From the NCBI GenBank assembly GCA_020444205.1, contig JAHLLJ010000001.1, positions 1 to 64,000 of the forward strand: a stretch of 64,000 nucleotides of DNA, given 5' to 3'. Below the pieces are notes generated by a model. That model did no database searches. It saw only the letters and a program-made list of their open reading frames with translations, and was not told the DNA's origin. Position 1 is the stretch's first letter; each line of letters begins with the position of its first letter. A program made the position numbers and the translations under genes. This DNA comes from Deltaproteobacteria bacterium (GTDB lineage: Bacteria > Desulfobacterota > Desulfarculia > Desulfarculales > Desulfarculaceae). Below, piece after piece: positions 1-8,422 of this stretch.

Positions 1-1
1 C

Positions 2-505
2 AAGGAAGTGGTGATCTGCGAGTGCGGCACCGCCTACCGGGTCATGAAGCACATGTCCGGCGAAAAGCCCTTCAAGGTCATCACCTTTGCCGAGCTCATC
101 GCCCGTTACATCAAAGAGGGCCGCATCAAGCTGGACAAGAGCAAGCTGCCCGGCAAGGTGACCTATCACGACCCCTGCCAGATCGCCCGTCAAGGGGGCA
201 TCTATGAGCAGCCCCGCTACGTGCTGAACCATCTCACCGACAGCTTCGTGGAGATGACCCCCAACCGCCAGGCCAACTGGTGTTGCGGCGGGGGCGGCGG
301 CCTGGTGGCCATGGGCGAGAAGGACTTTCGTATGAAGTCGGCCAAGGTCAAGGCCGAGCAGGTTAAAGCCACCGAGGCAGAGGTGCTGTGCACTGCCTGC
401 GAAAACTGCCACACGCAGCTTTCCGACCTTAATGAGCACTACGGCCTGGGGGTCAAGGTGGAGTACCTCTCCGACCTCACCGCCAAGGCTTTGGTGCAAG
501 ACTGA
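2..505 (+). CDS. CCG-domain Fe-S protein (HdrD/GlpC/LutA-like), 3' part only
   Basis: The reading frame is open to the left edge, so the N-terminus lies outside the window. What remains is the end of one cysteine-rich CCG domain and a complete second one: a Cys in a DPC context (176-178), a Cys-Cys-Gly core (281-289) 35 codons later, and a C-x2-C-x2-C ending (389-409). This matches the CX31-39CCGX35-36CXXC signature of heterodisulfide reductase subunit D, GlpC and LutA-type proteins. Such domains bind a non-cubane 4Fe-4S cluster or zinc and handle disulfides or electron transfer from flavoproteins. In this kind of organism the full gene is often an Hdr-like Fe-S oxidoreductase fused to, or beside, a FAD-linked oxidase or EtfAB, but the partner is not visible. 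The family assignment is firm; the exact electron partner is unknown. Confidence 0.85.
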   Translation, partial: KEVVICECGTAYRVMKHMSGEKPFKVITFAELIARYIKEGRIKLDKSKLPGKVTYHDPCQIARQGGIYEQPRYVLNHLTDSFVEMTPNRQANWCCGGGGGLVAMGEKDFRMKSAKVKAEQVKATEAEVLCTACENCHTQLSDLNEHYGLGVKVEYLSDLTAKALVQD

Positions 506-508
506 TGC

Positions 509-1261
509 TTAGGTCTGGGGCGCCCTGCTGGTTTTAGGGGCGCCCTGTTCGGCAGCCGCCAACGGAGCTGAGGTTGGAGGCAAATTACGTAAGGCGAGGC
601 CCAGGCCGTCAAAGCGCTTTAGGTCAAACCGGCAAAGGTGCTTCTTGATGGCCTCGGCCTCTTCTTGCGGGGCTCTGGCCAGATGCTCGGCCAGGCTGAC
701 GCCTTGGGGGAGGTTGAGCGCTGTGATCTGACAAAGCACCCCGGCCACGCGGTCCAGGCGAAGCTGGAAGTCCCGGCAGGCCTCAGGGGCGTAATGGGGC
801 CATCGGCTCAGATCATCCAACAGCGCGGGCAGCAGAGGCTCGGCCTCCACCACCATAACGGTCTGGTGCTTGAGCCACTGCACCAGGTTGACCCCGGCCG
901 GAGCCAAGGGCCGTACCTGCTCGCTGATCGGAACGTGACGGGCCAGGCGCAAGGGAGTGGGGCGGTTGCGTATATACAGGGTCTTGCCCGGCGGGTTGAG
1001 CAAAAGGTCGCCCACGGCCTGGAACTCTCCGGCATCGGCCAGGCAACCGGTCCACCACAGGGCCAGCTCACCAAGGCGGGCCAGAGTGAGCCAAAAGGCC
1101 TGGCCTTTGGGGCCGGAATATTGCTTTAGCTGATGGCGCAAACGGGTAAGGCTCTCCTCGTCGGTCCACCCGGATGAAGCCTGACGCTCCATCTGTTGGT
1201 TTATGAGTTCAAGGCACTGGGCCTTGCCGAGGTCGAAATGATGGGAAGGCCTGCTGGGCAT
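509..1261 (-). CDS. Conserved-looking hypothetical protein, 250 aa
   Basis: I do not recognise this protein. It is 250 residues, soluble in appearance, rich in Leu, Ala, Arg and Trp, without a signal peptide, clear membrane segment or Cys motif. The N-terminal 60 residues look helical, and the Pro-rich C-terminal 25 residues look disordered. It runs convergently to the Fe-S gene on its left, with three bases between the two stops. Its start lies 36 bases from a perfect palindrome at 1307-1316. An antisense frame at 638-1129 is also open, but this is common in GC-rich DNA and the minus-strand frame spans the interval best. It is probably a real gene of unknown function. Confidence 0.6.
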   Translation of the reverse strand: MPSRPSHHFDLGKAQCLELINQQMERQASSGWTDEESLTRLRHQLKQYSGPKGQAFWLTLARLGELALWWTGCLADAGEFQAVGDLLLNPPGKTLYIRNRPTPLRLARHVPISEQVRPLAPAGVNLVQWLKHQTVMVVEAEPLLPALLDDLSRWPHYAPEACRDFQLRLDRVAGVLCQITALNLPQGVSLAEHLARAPQEEAEAIKKHLCRFDLKRFDGLGLALRNLPPTSAPLAAAEQGAPKTSRAPQT

Positions 1262-1296
1262 TTTAAACTTTCACTGCATTAGCCAATAATTTTTGC

Positions 1297-1316
1297 TGAC
1301 ATATATGACATATGTC
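1297..1316. promoter_or_regulatory. Palindrome and direct repeat upstream of hypothetical gene
   Basis: GACATATGTC (1307-1316) is a perfect 10-base palindrome, and TGACATAT occurs twice in tandem (1297-1304 and 1306-1313). It lies 36 bases upstream of the leftward gene starting at 1261, a typical place for an operator. The regulator is unknown. Confidence 0.3.
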
Positions 1317-1457
1317 GTGCGTGGCATATTTACAGAAGCAGGAGGAATTGTCAATCGCCCTCCCGCGTGACCGGCAACAGCGTGTGTATCGGCGCTATGT
1401 TAGGTGGATAAACACCCCGGCCCAGTCAAGTAGGCCAGGGTGCAAGACAGACCCCCC

Positions 1458-1496
1458 GGGCTGGGGCGCTTTGCTCTTTAGGAGGCGCCCCGGCCC
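1458..1496 (-). terminator. Strong GC hairpin downstream of the crotonase gene
   Basis: A 12-base-pair stem (1458-1469 with 1485-1496, one G-T pair) encloses a 15-base loop and begins 32 bases after the stop of the leftward crotonase gene. No good U-tract follows, so it may terminate weakly, need Rho, or protect the mRNA 3' end. The 1262-1527 interval shows no convincing gene. Confidence 0.4.
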
Positions 1497-1527
1497 ACCT
1501 CCTTATGAATAAGCCCTGGGTGAGCCC

Positions 1528-2304
1528 TCAGTCCTCCCAGATCGGCTTGCGCTTTTCAAAGAAAGCGGTGCGGCCTTCCTTGGAGTCGCTGGTTTCGCTC
1601 AGCAGGACCACCATGTTCCGCAGATAGGCAATGGCCTTGGTGTATTCCAGGTCGCCGATGTGGTTGAAGGCCTCCAGGCCCAGGCTCATGATCGAGCGGC
1701 TCAGGCCCTTGAGCTGGTTGGCCATTTTGAGCACTTCGTCCTTCAGCTCGTCGCGGGTGGTCACCTTGTTGATCATGCCAATGCGCAACGCCTCGCGGGC
1801 GTCGATCTGCTCGCCCGTGCAGATCAGCTCCAAGCCCTTTTTGCGGCCCACGGTGCGAAACAGGATGGCCATGACCATCATGGGCCAAACCCCCACCTTG
1901 ATCTCCGGGACCCCGAAGACCGAGTCATAAGTGGCAATGGAGATGTGGGGCAGCATGGCCAGACCGCAGCCTCCGGCCAGGGCGTAGCCGCTGATCATGG
2001 CTATGGACGGGGTGGTGATGCGGTTGAACACCAGGCAAAGGTCGGCGTAGCCCTGCAAGTTGTTTTTTCCGGCCAGCACCGAATCAGCCGCGAAATCGCC
2101 GATGTCCCCCCCGGCGCAAAAGGCCTTGCCGCCTTCTCCACTGATGACGATCACCTTGACGCCGGGGTCCTGGTCGGCCCTATCCACCGACAGGGCCAGC
2201 TCCCGCATGGACGCGAAGTCGAGCCGGTTCATCTTCTCGGGCTGGTTGATGGATATCCAGGCGATCTGGTCTTCCACTTGGTAGAGAATTGGTGTGCCGT
2301 CCAT
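1528..2304 (-). CDS. Enoyl-CoA hydratase/isomerase (crotonase) family protein
   Basis: A crotonase-fold enzyme of 258 residues, the usual length, acting on an acyl-CoA thioester. The oxyanion-hole segments are visible: AFCAGGDI near residue 63 and YALAGGCGLAM near residue 104. The second catalytic glutamate of hydratases is present in the PEI motif, but the first, the Glu of the usual GGGCELAM, is Gly here (GGCGLAM). The enzyme may therefore be an isomerase, hydrolase or atypical hydratase. I chose the ATG at 2304 because AGGGGAG sits 6-7 bases upstream; an in-frame ATG at 2331 lacks such a site. It is monocistronic, with a good promoter at 2364-2392 and a hairpin downstream. Family confidence is high; the reaction is not settled. 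Confidence 0.88.
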   Translation of the reverse strand: MDGTPILYQVEDQIAWISINQPEKMNRLDFASMRELALSVDRADQDPGVKVIVISGEGGKAFCAGGDIGDFAADSVLAGKNNLQGYADLCLVFNRITTPSIAMISGYALAGGCGLAMLPHISIATYDSVFGVPEIKVGVWPMMVMAILFRTVGRKKGLELICTGEQIDAREALRIGMINKVTTRDELKDEVLKMANQLKGLSRSIMSLGLEAFNHIGDLEYTKAIAYLRNMVVLLSETSDSKEGRTAFFEKRKPIWED

Positions 2305-2363
2305 GCTGAACTCCCCTTTAAGCATGTTCACGGATGTGGAGCGTACCCCAAAATAAAGGACTA

Positions 2364-2392
2364 AATATACTGGTATAGTGCTGATTGTTCAA
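2364..2392 (-). promoter_or_regulatory. Sigma70-type promoter of the crotonase gene with inverted repeat
   Basis: Read leftward: -35 TTGAAC (2387-2392), a 17-base spacer and -10 TATATT (2364-2369). An inverted repeat, TATAC-TG-GTATA (2366-2377), overlaps the -10 and spacer, so a repressor could bind here. The predicted leader is about 50 bases. Confidence 0.6.
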
Positions 2393-2400
2393 AAGATGGC

Positions 2401-3438
2401 CTAGAGGCTTCTGGCCCCAAACCCAGGCAGGACGTGGCCAAGCATTATTGGGCCCAAGGCGTTGGCCAAGGCCAGGGGGATCTTACGCCACACCCGGGCG
2501 GCGGTGCCCGAGCCCATGGGGGCGAGTATTTGCCGGGAGCCGTCAATGCTCAGGCGCTCATAGCGCAAGGGGTAGGGCAGGGCGCCGTAATGTTTCTTAA
2601 AGGTATAGGTGCCCCCGCCTTTTATGCTGCGCCCGAAGTTGAATTCGGTTTTTCCTCTTTCCAAGGCCAGGCGCATGGCCTCCCAATAAATCGCGTTGTT
2701 GGGCGAGTACTTTTTGGACTCCGCCAGGCTGACGTGCCACAGGTTGTAGCAAGCGTCTCCCCACATTAGTAAAAGCTTGGCGGCCAAAGGGGTGCCCTGG
2801 CGAAAGGCCACCATTATCTCCGCGTCGCCACCAAAGGCCTGCAAGATGCTTTTGAACCACCGGGCGGAGTGGGGCGGAGTCCCAAACTCATGCATAGCTA
2901 CTTGGTAAAGCTTGATGAACACCGGCAGCAGGTTGCGGTCCCTGACAATCTTTACCCCGGCACGCCGGGCCTTGCGGGTGGCGGTGCGTTTTTCGCTGCG
3001 CAGACCGTCCCATAGGGCATGCTCGTCCGCGGGCAGGCGCTTGATCATCTGGAAATAACCTTGTCCCGGATTCTTGGGGTCGGCCGGCTGAGTCGCGCGA
3101 TTGCGCAACACCACGCTGCCCGCTTTTACCCGGCGGGCCATGCGCACAGCCGCCTGTTCCAGGGCCGCCTCTATTACAGGGGAAACAGCAGCCACTCCCG
3201 CATAGTTGAGCAGGGGGAGGGAGATCAGCTGCGCCGGAGTAAAAATGCCCGGCACTCGCACCAAAGGAAGCGCCCCCGCCAACTCTCCGCCGTCTTGCAT
3301 GGCCAAGTAATACGGCTGTAAGCCATAGGCAGTTTGCAGGACCTCGCGCCAACGCAGATCGTGGGCCAGGCATTTGTGTCGCCTGATGAAGTCCTGCCAG
3401 AGGGAGTCTTGGATATGTTGGCCGGAGATGACTTCCAT
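2401..3438 (-). CDS. FemAB/GNAT-type acyl- or aminoacyl-transferase
   Basis: A 345-residue protein resembling the FemAB-like double-GNAT family, found in peptidoglycan interpeptide synthesis (FemX/FemA, using aminoacyl-tRNA) and in exopolysaccharide or exosortase loci. Typical features are the LWDGLRSEKRTATRKARRAG segment (residues about 146-165), which matches the family's basic helix, the hydrophobic AKLLLMWGDACYNLWHVS strand, and a late FNFGRSIKGGGTYTFKKHYG segment. No signal peptide is seen, so action on a cytoplasmic or lipid-linked precursor is likely. I prefer the ATG at 3438, with GAGGG 8 bases upstream, over the ATG at 3477. It is transcribed away from the methyltransferase/ligase genes at 3.9-10.4 kb, but its family fits them. 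The substrate is unknown. Confidence 0.72.
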   Translation of the reverse strand: MEVISGQHIQDSLWQDFIRRHKCLAHDLRWREVLQTAYGLQPYYLAMQDGGELAGALPLVRVPGIFTPAQLISLPLLNYAGVAAVSPVIEAALEQAAVRMARRVKAGSVVLRNRATQPADPKNPGQGYFQMIKRLPADEHALWDGLRSEKRTATRKARRAGVKIVRDRNLLPVFIKLYQVAMHEFGTPPHSARWFKSILQAFGGDAEIMVAFRQGTPLAAKLLLMWGDACYNLWHVSLAESKKYSPNNAIYWEAMRLALERGKTEFNFGRSIKGGGTYTFKKHYGALPYPLRYERLSIDGSRQILAPMGSGTAARVWRKIPLALANALGPIMLGHVLPGFGARSL

Positions 3439-3930
3439 GTGGGAAAACCCTCGGCAGCTAAGGAAAGGGTTGGGCATTGAAACCTATGGAGGATTTCTCA
3501 GATCAAAACACCATTTTACATTGTACATGCAGCACAGTTTGAACCATAATGGCTCCTACACCTAAGGTAAACAGGCAATCTAAATAAAGTCGGTCCGTGG
3601 CCCCGGATGACCTGAGTGCCTTATTTTGGCAAGATGATGGAAGGAAACTAGGTCCGCGAAAAAATCAAGGCCTACCCTGCCCGCTGGCCTGATGACAACA
3701 TGTGAGCCATATTTCGCTGAGAACCGTTGCGCGATTCTTCAGGCAATACCATTAGCATAAATTCAGATACCAAAACGGCAGGGCCATCTGACTCCATTGT
3801 TTTGTGTCCCGTGCTTACGCCCCTTTTTCGCTTGCCGGGATGGGGTTTATTTGCATGGCAGCTAGGTTGAGGGCCAGCCGGACAGGCTAAGTGAAAATCT
3901 GAGTTTTCATTTTTAGGCGAAGATCGGGCT
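3439..3930. other. Divergent intergenic region, no gene seen
   Basis: About 490 bases separate the leftward FemAB-like gene from the rightward methyltransferase, so both promoters should lie here. The 3500-3560 part is AT-rich, with a TACAAT on the minus strand but no matching -35. A small AT hairpin (TGAAAA at 3892-3897 and TTTTCA at 3904-3909, followed by five T) precedes the rightward gene. I see no coding potential. Confidence 0.5.
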
Positions 3931-3939
3931 GTGCGAAAT

Positions 3940-4788
3940 ATGGAACTGAACAGAAAGGCCGATAACGCTAAATGGAGCGATATCGGCGATAGCTTCCCTT
4001 CACTGAAAAACGCTTACTCGACCGGTTATTACCGTGACTGCGAACGTGTTCTCATAAGGGAAAATTTCCCCGACCTGCGCCAGGCACGGGTGCTCAAGAC
4101 CGACCTGTGGAACGAAGCCCGCAGCACTGAGCTGTTGTTTTGGCTGTCCGACCAGGGAGCCAACGGCGTGGGAGTTGACATAGCCTTGAGCACTGCCCGT
4201 TTGGCCTTGTCCAACCGCAATGGTCATAGGGCCCAAATGGCGGTGGCCGACGTGCGCGACCTTCCTTTTCCCGACGGCTCGTTTGATTACGTCTACTCCA
4301 TGGGCACCATAGAGCATTTTCCCGATTACCGGCAGGCCGCCGCCGAACTCTACCGGGTGCTGACCCCGGGGGGGCGGGCCATTATCGGGGTGCCCAACCT
4401 CCACGATCCTTTCCTGCGCCCCTTGGTGGTGCGTTTGTTATCCCTGGCGGGCAAATATCCCTACAGTCCGGAAAAGGCCTTTTCCCCCAAATCTCTGCAA
4501 CGCATGTTGTCCGAAACGGGTTTCCAGGTGCGCGGGATGAGCGGCGCCTTGTTCATGCCCGGCTGGTTGCGTATGCTCGATTGCCTGTGCCACACCAGAA
4601 ACATGCGGCTTGCCGCCTTCACCGCCTGGGCCACCAAGCCCTTTGCCTGGCTCTACAATAGATTCCCCCAGCTGCGTAAGCATTCATATCTGGTGGCCGC
4701 CATTGTGGAGAGACCAACTGCCACGGCAGAAAACGCTGGCATGGAAAATGCCGAATCCATGACGGCGATTCGTGATGTGGCGGCCTGA
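3940..4788 (+). CDS. SAM-dependent methyltransferase (class I, Methyltransf_11 type)
   Basis: A 282-residue class I methyltransferase. The middle of the protein has the expected order of motifs: an acidic strand (GVGVDIALST, the SAM ribose-binding acidic residue), a VADVRDLPFPDGSFDYVYS segment (motif II/post-II) and a GTIEHFPD-to-LTPGGRAIIGVPN stretch that marks SAM methyltransferases acting on small or lipid-linked substrates. The C-terminal third is hydrophobic and basic and may touch the membrane. The start is uncertain: ATG at 3940 or GTG at 3931, neither with a strong Shine-Dalgarno. It overlaps the next gene's start by about 14 bases, so the two are probably translationally coupled. It likely methylates a surface-glycan or lipid intermediate, but nothing in the sequence names the acceptor. 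Confidence 0.82.
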   Translation: MELNRKADNAKWSDIGDSFPSLKNAYSTGYYRDCERVLIRENFPDLRQARVLKTDLWNEARSTELLFWLSDQGANGVGVDIALSTARLALSNRNGHRAQMAVADVRDLPFPDGSFDYVYSMGTIEHFPDYRQAAAELYRVLTPGGRAIIGVPNLHDPFLRPLVVRLLSLAGKYPYSPEKAFSPKSLQRMLSETGFQVRGMSGALFMPGWLRMLDCLCHTRNMRLAAFTAWATKPFAWLYNRFPQLRKHSYLVAAIVERPTATAENAGMENAESMTAIRDVAA

Positions 4789-7090
4789 TGAGCATATTTC
4801 CCTGATCCGAAACCGCGCCTGGTTCCCGGTTGCGCTGTCCATTGCCGTTGGAGTGATCTGCGGTCTTTGGACCTATGCCTTTTCCGCGCGCCTGGGCATC
4901 CCCGACACCCCGCCGGGCAGCGCCCTTTTCCACGACATCCCTCCCGGTGGACTGCGCCATTTCCTGGGTCTGGGCCTGCCCGCGGCCGCGGCCTTGCCCA
5001 GCCTGGCTCTATCCATCCTGCTCTGGCTTTTTCCGACGGACAATAACGGGCGTTCCCGGCTGGCCCGGCAATGGGATCTCGCGGGCAGCCTGGCCCTGTT
5101 ATCGCTACTGGGCCTGGAGTTGCTTTGGAGCCGATTGCCCCATTCCTTTGCCTTGGCCGGGGCCTTGCTTTTGTCCTTGGTGACCATCAAGGGAGTGGGC
5201 TTGGTCATCTACCTGAGCCCCTTTTTCCCCCCAACCCCGGACGGCCCACACCTGGGGTTGCGGCGCGGGATCGCGGCCTTTTTGGTGGCCTTTTGCCTGC
5301 TGGCTCCCTTGTCCACTTGGGTCTGGAAGGTGTACTCAGCCGCGGGTGACGAGGTCCGCTACCTGCTAATCGCCCATTCGCTGGTGCGCCACGGCACCAC
5401 GGACGTGAGCCAGACGGTAGCCGGGAAGGAGTACCGGACTTTTTACACCGGTGCCTGGCACCGCGATATGGCCTGGAGCCCGAAGAGGGCGGGCATCCAC
5501 GTTTTTCATCTGGTGCTGGCGCCTGCCTACCGGGTTGGCGGCCGCCTGGGGGTGATGCTGCTCATGGCCGCCATCGCGGCCCTGGCTGGCGTGGGTGTAT
5601 TGGCCTGGTTATGGCGTAGTGGGCTTTCGCCTCCAGCCTGCGGGGCTGGGGTGCTGCTCACCTTTGCCTCGGCGCCCATCCTCACCCTGGGGCAGCACGC
5701 CCTCCCTGACGTGCCGGGGCTACTGCTGTTGGCGGCGGGATTGCTACTGCTGCAACGCCTGGAGAGGGCTCCGGTATGGGCCTGGCTCGGGCTGCTGGCC
5801 GTGACCTTGCTCCTGCTACTGCTGAAAAACCGCCTGGGCTTTCTAGGTGCGGGCTTGCTGTTGGCCGCGGCGGTGGAGCAATGGGTTTGCTTGCACCAAT
5901 CCAACCGGCGCGCTGCCTGGCTCTGGAGCGCGGTCGCCTGCGGGTTGGGGGTGGCGCTGGCCATCGGCTTGGAGCGCTCCGGCCTACTTATTTGGGACGT
6001 GGGGCGCTGGGGGCGCAAGTCGTGGGAGCTCTGGGCCGCGGCGGGAAGTTGGTGGCGGCCAATTGGCGTCTTCCTGGGAGGGATGGGGATGGACCAGGAG
6101 CATGGAGTGCTTTTGCCTGCTCCGATCTTGTTGCTGGCTTTGGCTGGTTTGCCCGCGGCGTGCGCGCGCCTGCCTCGCGCCTCGCGCCAAGCCCTTATCC
6201 CCGCCATTTTATATGTGGCCATCATCTGCTTCCTTAGATGGGACCGCTTTTTCGGAGGGGACGGCCCGCCTGGGCGATTCATCACCCTGGTGCTGCCCAC
6301 CGCCGCCTTGTTCATAGGCTTTGCCTGGCAAAATCTTAGGCGCGGCCCATGGAGGGTGATTTGCTTGGCCCTGGCCGGGCTGACCCTGTTGGCGAGCCTG
6401 GCCCTGACCCTGGTGCCTTCGGCCCAGTTCCACAAGCTCACGGGCGTTAACAAGCTGTTGGGCTTGGCGGACCGTTGGTGGGGGCACGACCTGCATCACC
6501 TTTTCCCCTCGTCTTTTGCCGCTGACAGTTGGTGGTGGCCTTGGCTTGTCGCCGGGGGGCTGCTATGGGCGTGCTTGGCTTGGGTGGTTTGGCGCAACGG
6601 CAAAAAGCCACCGGCCAACCCCGCGCCTTGGGGACTGCGTCAGCTGGGCTCGGCCGCCTTGCTGATCGTTTTTGGCTTGGCAACGGTGCTCGGCTTGGCC
6701 AAAATGTTTCCTTCGCCGTCCTTGGAGGCCGAACAGATGGCCGGGCAGCGGGCTCCCTTGTACGGCGTGGTGGCTGGAGGAGCCAAGCCGGTGGGGCGCA
6801 GCTTAGCATCCGGCGGCCGGGTGTGGGGACGCATGTATCTTCCGGGCGGCACCTGGGCCTTGAAGGTAAATGGCTTTTGCGGGGCCCCCGGAGAGGTACG
6901 GCTTAGCCTGGACGGCCACCCAATAGGGGAAGAGCCATACGCCGAAAATGAACAGTCGGTATTTGTGGTCTCGCGGGCTGCATCCGGATATGCTGAAGTT
7001 TTATTGGATTGGCGGTCTTGCCCTGAGCGCAAGTGCTTTCTTTTTATTGACCGCCTGGAACTGCGCCCTCTGAGCGAGGGTTCTCGATAG
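4775..7090 (+). CDS. Large polytopic membrane protein, GT-C glycosyltransferase-like
   Basis: A 771-residue protein with about 16 hydrophobic segments through residue 650, followed by a soluble tail of about 110 residues that looks like a small beta domain. In the loop after the fifth membrane segment is an acidic GDEVRY motif (D193, E194, counted from the GTG at 4772). An acidic pair in an early extracytoplasmic loop is the hallmark of GT-C enzymes such as ArnT, PMT and Alg-type polyprenyl-phosphosugar transferases. The long region with many Trp and Leu fits that fold. It overlaps the methyltransferase gene and is followed 8 bases later by the Mur-ligase-like gene, so it belongs to the same operon. 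The role is inferred: transfer of a lipid-phosphate sugar to a surface acceptor outside the membrane. A flippase or polymerase is a less likely alternative. Confidence 0.65.
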   Translation: MWRPDEHISLIRNRAWFPVALSIAVGVICGLWTYAFSARLGIPDTPPGSALFHDIPPGGLRHFLGLGLPAAAALPSLALSILLWLFPTDNNGRSRLARQWDLAGSLALLSLLGLELLWSRLPHSFALAGALLLSLVTIKGVGLVIYLSPFFPPTPDGPHLGLRRGIAAFLVAFCLLAPLSTWVWKVYSAAGDEVRYLLIAHSLVRHGTTDVSQTVAGKEYRTFYTGAWHRDMAWSPKRAGIHVFHLVLAPAYRVGGRLGVMLLMAAIAALAGVGVLAWLWRSGLSPPACGAGVLLTFASAPILTLGQHALPDVPGLLLLAAGLLLLQRLERAPVWAWLGLLAVTLLLLLLKNRLGFLGAGLLLAAAVEQWVCLHQSNRRAAWLWSAVACGLGVALAIGLERSGLLIWDVGRWGRKSWELWAAAGSWWRPIGVFLGGMGMDQEHGVLLPAPILLLALAGLPAACARLPRASRQALIPAILYVAIICFLRWDRFFGGDGPPGRFITLVLPTAALFIGFAWQNLRRGPWRVICLALAGLTLLASLALTLVPSAQFHKLTGVNKLLGLADRWWGHDLHHLFPSSFAADSWWWPWLVAGGLLWACLAWVVWRNGKKPPANPAPWGLRQLGSAALLIVFGLATVLGLAKMFPSPSLEAEQMAGQRAPLYGVVAGGAKPVGRSLASGGRVWGRMYLPGGTWALKVNGFCGAPGEVRLSLDGHPIGEEPYAENEQSVFVVSRAASGYAEVLLDWRSCPERKCFLFIDRLELRPLSEGSR

Positions 7091-7098
7091 GGGGATTT

Positions 7099-8382
7099 GT
7101 GGCCTGGGATTGGCGAGACGTACCACGCCTACTCGCTTCGCCCAACCGGGCGGAGGCCATCAGCCGTGCCTGGAACGCCTGGTCCTGGAAGCCGGTTTAT
7201 CCCCTGGCTGGGCTTTACCGCCGCAGCCTGGGGCGAGGCACCAAGGTGGTGGCGGTGGTGGGCTCCGCCGGCAAAACCAACACAGTATATGTACTGGATA
7301 AAGTCCTGGGCACCGATGATGGCGGCCGCGTGAACCGCAACTTTGGCATGCACTTGGTGCGCAAACTCATGACCTCCGGCCCCCGGCAAAAGGTCCTGCC
7401 CATGGAGGTGGGTATCAGCCGGACCGGTCAGATGGCCCGCTATGCCTGGATGCTCAAGCCGGATATCGTGGTGGTGACCACGGTAGGCAGCGACCATCAT
7501 CCTTCCCTGGGCGGCCGGGAGGGCATTTTTCAGGAAAAATCACTCATGGTCAAGGCGCTGGCGCCTGACGGCCTGGCCGTGCTCAACGGCGACGATCCCA
7601 GGGTGCGCGCCATGGCCGATCTCACCTCCGCGGAAGTGCTTTTTTATGGCCTGGGTTGTCAAAATCAGGTCAGAGCGGAAGACCTAAGCTTTGACGGTCC
7701 TCAAGGCAGCAGCTTTATCCTTGTCGCGCCAGGGGTGCGCCAGAGGATACGCCTGCCCCTGCTGGGTGATCACATGGTCCTGTGCGCTTTGGCCTGTTGC
7801 GCGGTGGCCCTGCGCCTGGGCGTGGAGGTGGAGGATATAGCGGCCGCTTTGCAGGGCTTGCGCCCGCTGCAAGGACGCATGCACCCGGTGTGGCTGCCCA
7901 ATGGGGTTTGCCTGATAGAGGACCATGGCAAGGGTACCGCCGAAACCTTCAAGGCGGCCCTGGACTTCATGGCCAAGGTTCCGGCTCAGCGTAAGATAGT
8001 AGTGCTGGGCCGGGTGTCGACTCCTTTGGGTAGTAGATACAAGCTAAGCAAGGAGCTTGGCGCCCAAGCAGGACGCAGCGCGGATATGCTGCTGACCATG
8101 GGCTCCAGTTATAAGGGGTTGGCCGCGGGGGCCAGGCAGGCCGGAATGCCCAACGATAAGATAATAAATTGTAAGGGTGAAGTTCACTCGGTGGCGGGTG
8201 AGCTGCGGGGCATACTCAAGCCCGGTGACCTGGTTTTGCTAAAAGGGCGCCTTGGTCAGCACTTGGGGCGCATCACGCTCCTGTTGCAGGGCAAGGAAGT
8301 GTCCTGCTCAACAAAACATTGTGAATGGACCACGCTAAGCTGCGACCGATGCAGGTTGCTCAACAAACCCCAAGCCGAGTAG
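7099..8382 (+). CDS. Divergent MurF-like Mur ligase with C-terminal Cys4 tail
   Basis: A 427-residue ATP-dependent amide ligase of the Mur superfamily. The ATP loop is GSAGKT (residues 55-60), followed by the MEVGISRTG and TTVGSDH strands, an EKSLMVKAL helix (the region of the carbamoyl-lysine in MurD/E/F) and the LNGDDP motif. Compared with MurF, the N-terminal UDP-substrate domain is reduced to about 45 residues. The HNV motif is HMV (H225), and the DDSYNANP adenine loop is EDHGKGTA (from E274). The last 25 residues carry Cys403, 408, 415 and 418 (C-x4-C-x6-C-x2-C), a possible zinc site absent from normal MurF. The GTG start has a GGGGG stretch 4 bases upstream. This is not the housekeeping MurF by context; the likely role is joining an amino acid or amine to a carboxylate on a surface precursor. 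Confidence 0.75.
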   Translation: MAWDWRDVPRLLASPNRAEAISRAWNAWSWKPVYPLAGLYRRSLGRGTKVVAVVGSAGKTNTVYVLDKVLGTDDGGRVNRNFGMHLVRKLMTSGPRQKVLPMEVGISRTGQMARYAWMLKPDIVVVTTVGSDHHPSLGGREGIFQEKSLMVKALAPDGLAVLNGDDPRVRAMADLTSAEVLFYGLGCQNQVRAEDLSFDGPQGSSFILVAPGVRQRIRLPLLGDHMVLCALACCAVALRLGVEVEDIAAALQGLRPLQGRMHPVWLPNGVCLIEDHGKGTAETFKAALDFMAKVPAQRKIVVLGRVSTPLGSRYKLSKELGAQAGRSADMLLTMGSSYKGLAAGARQAGMPNDKIINCKGEVHSVAGELRGILKPGDLVLLKGRLGQHLGRITLLLQGKEVSCSTKHCEWTTLSCDRCRLLNKPQAE

Positions 8383-8422
8383 CGGGCAGCCCGGGACTCG
8401 CCACACGAAGGACCGGTACGCA

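Noticed and set aside
638..1129. Plus-strand frame of 163 codons opposite the unknown gene at 509-1261
   Set aside because: Shorter than the minus-strand frame and without a ribosome site; the minus-strand frame fills the interval better, though neither has a known family.
1312..1512. Short plus-strand frame in the 1262-1527 gap
   Set aside because: No ribosome site, no conserved-looking motif, and it runs through the hairpin at 1458-1496.
3892..3914. AT hairpin followed by T5 as an intrinsic terminator
   Set aside because: The six-pair A/T stem is too weak, and it lies 26 bases before a start with no upstream gene in that direction to terminate.
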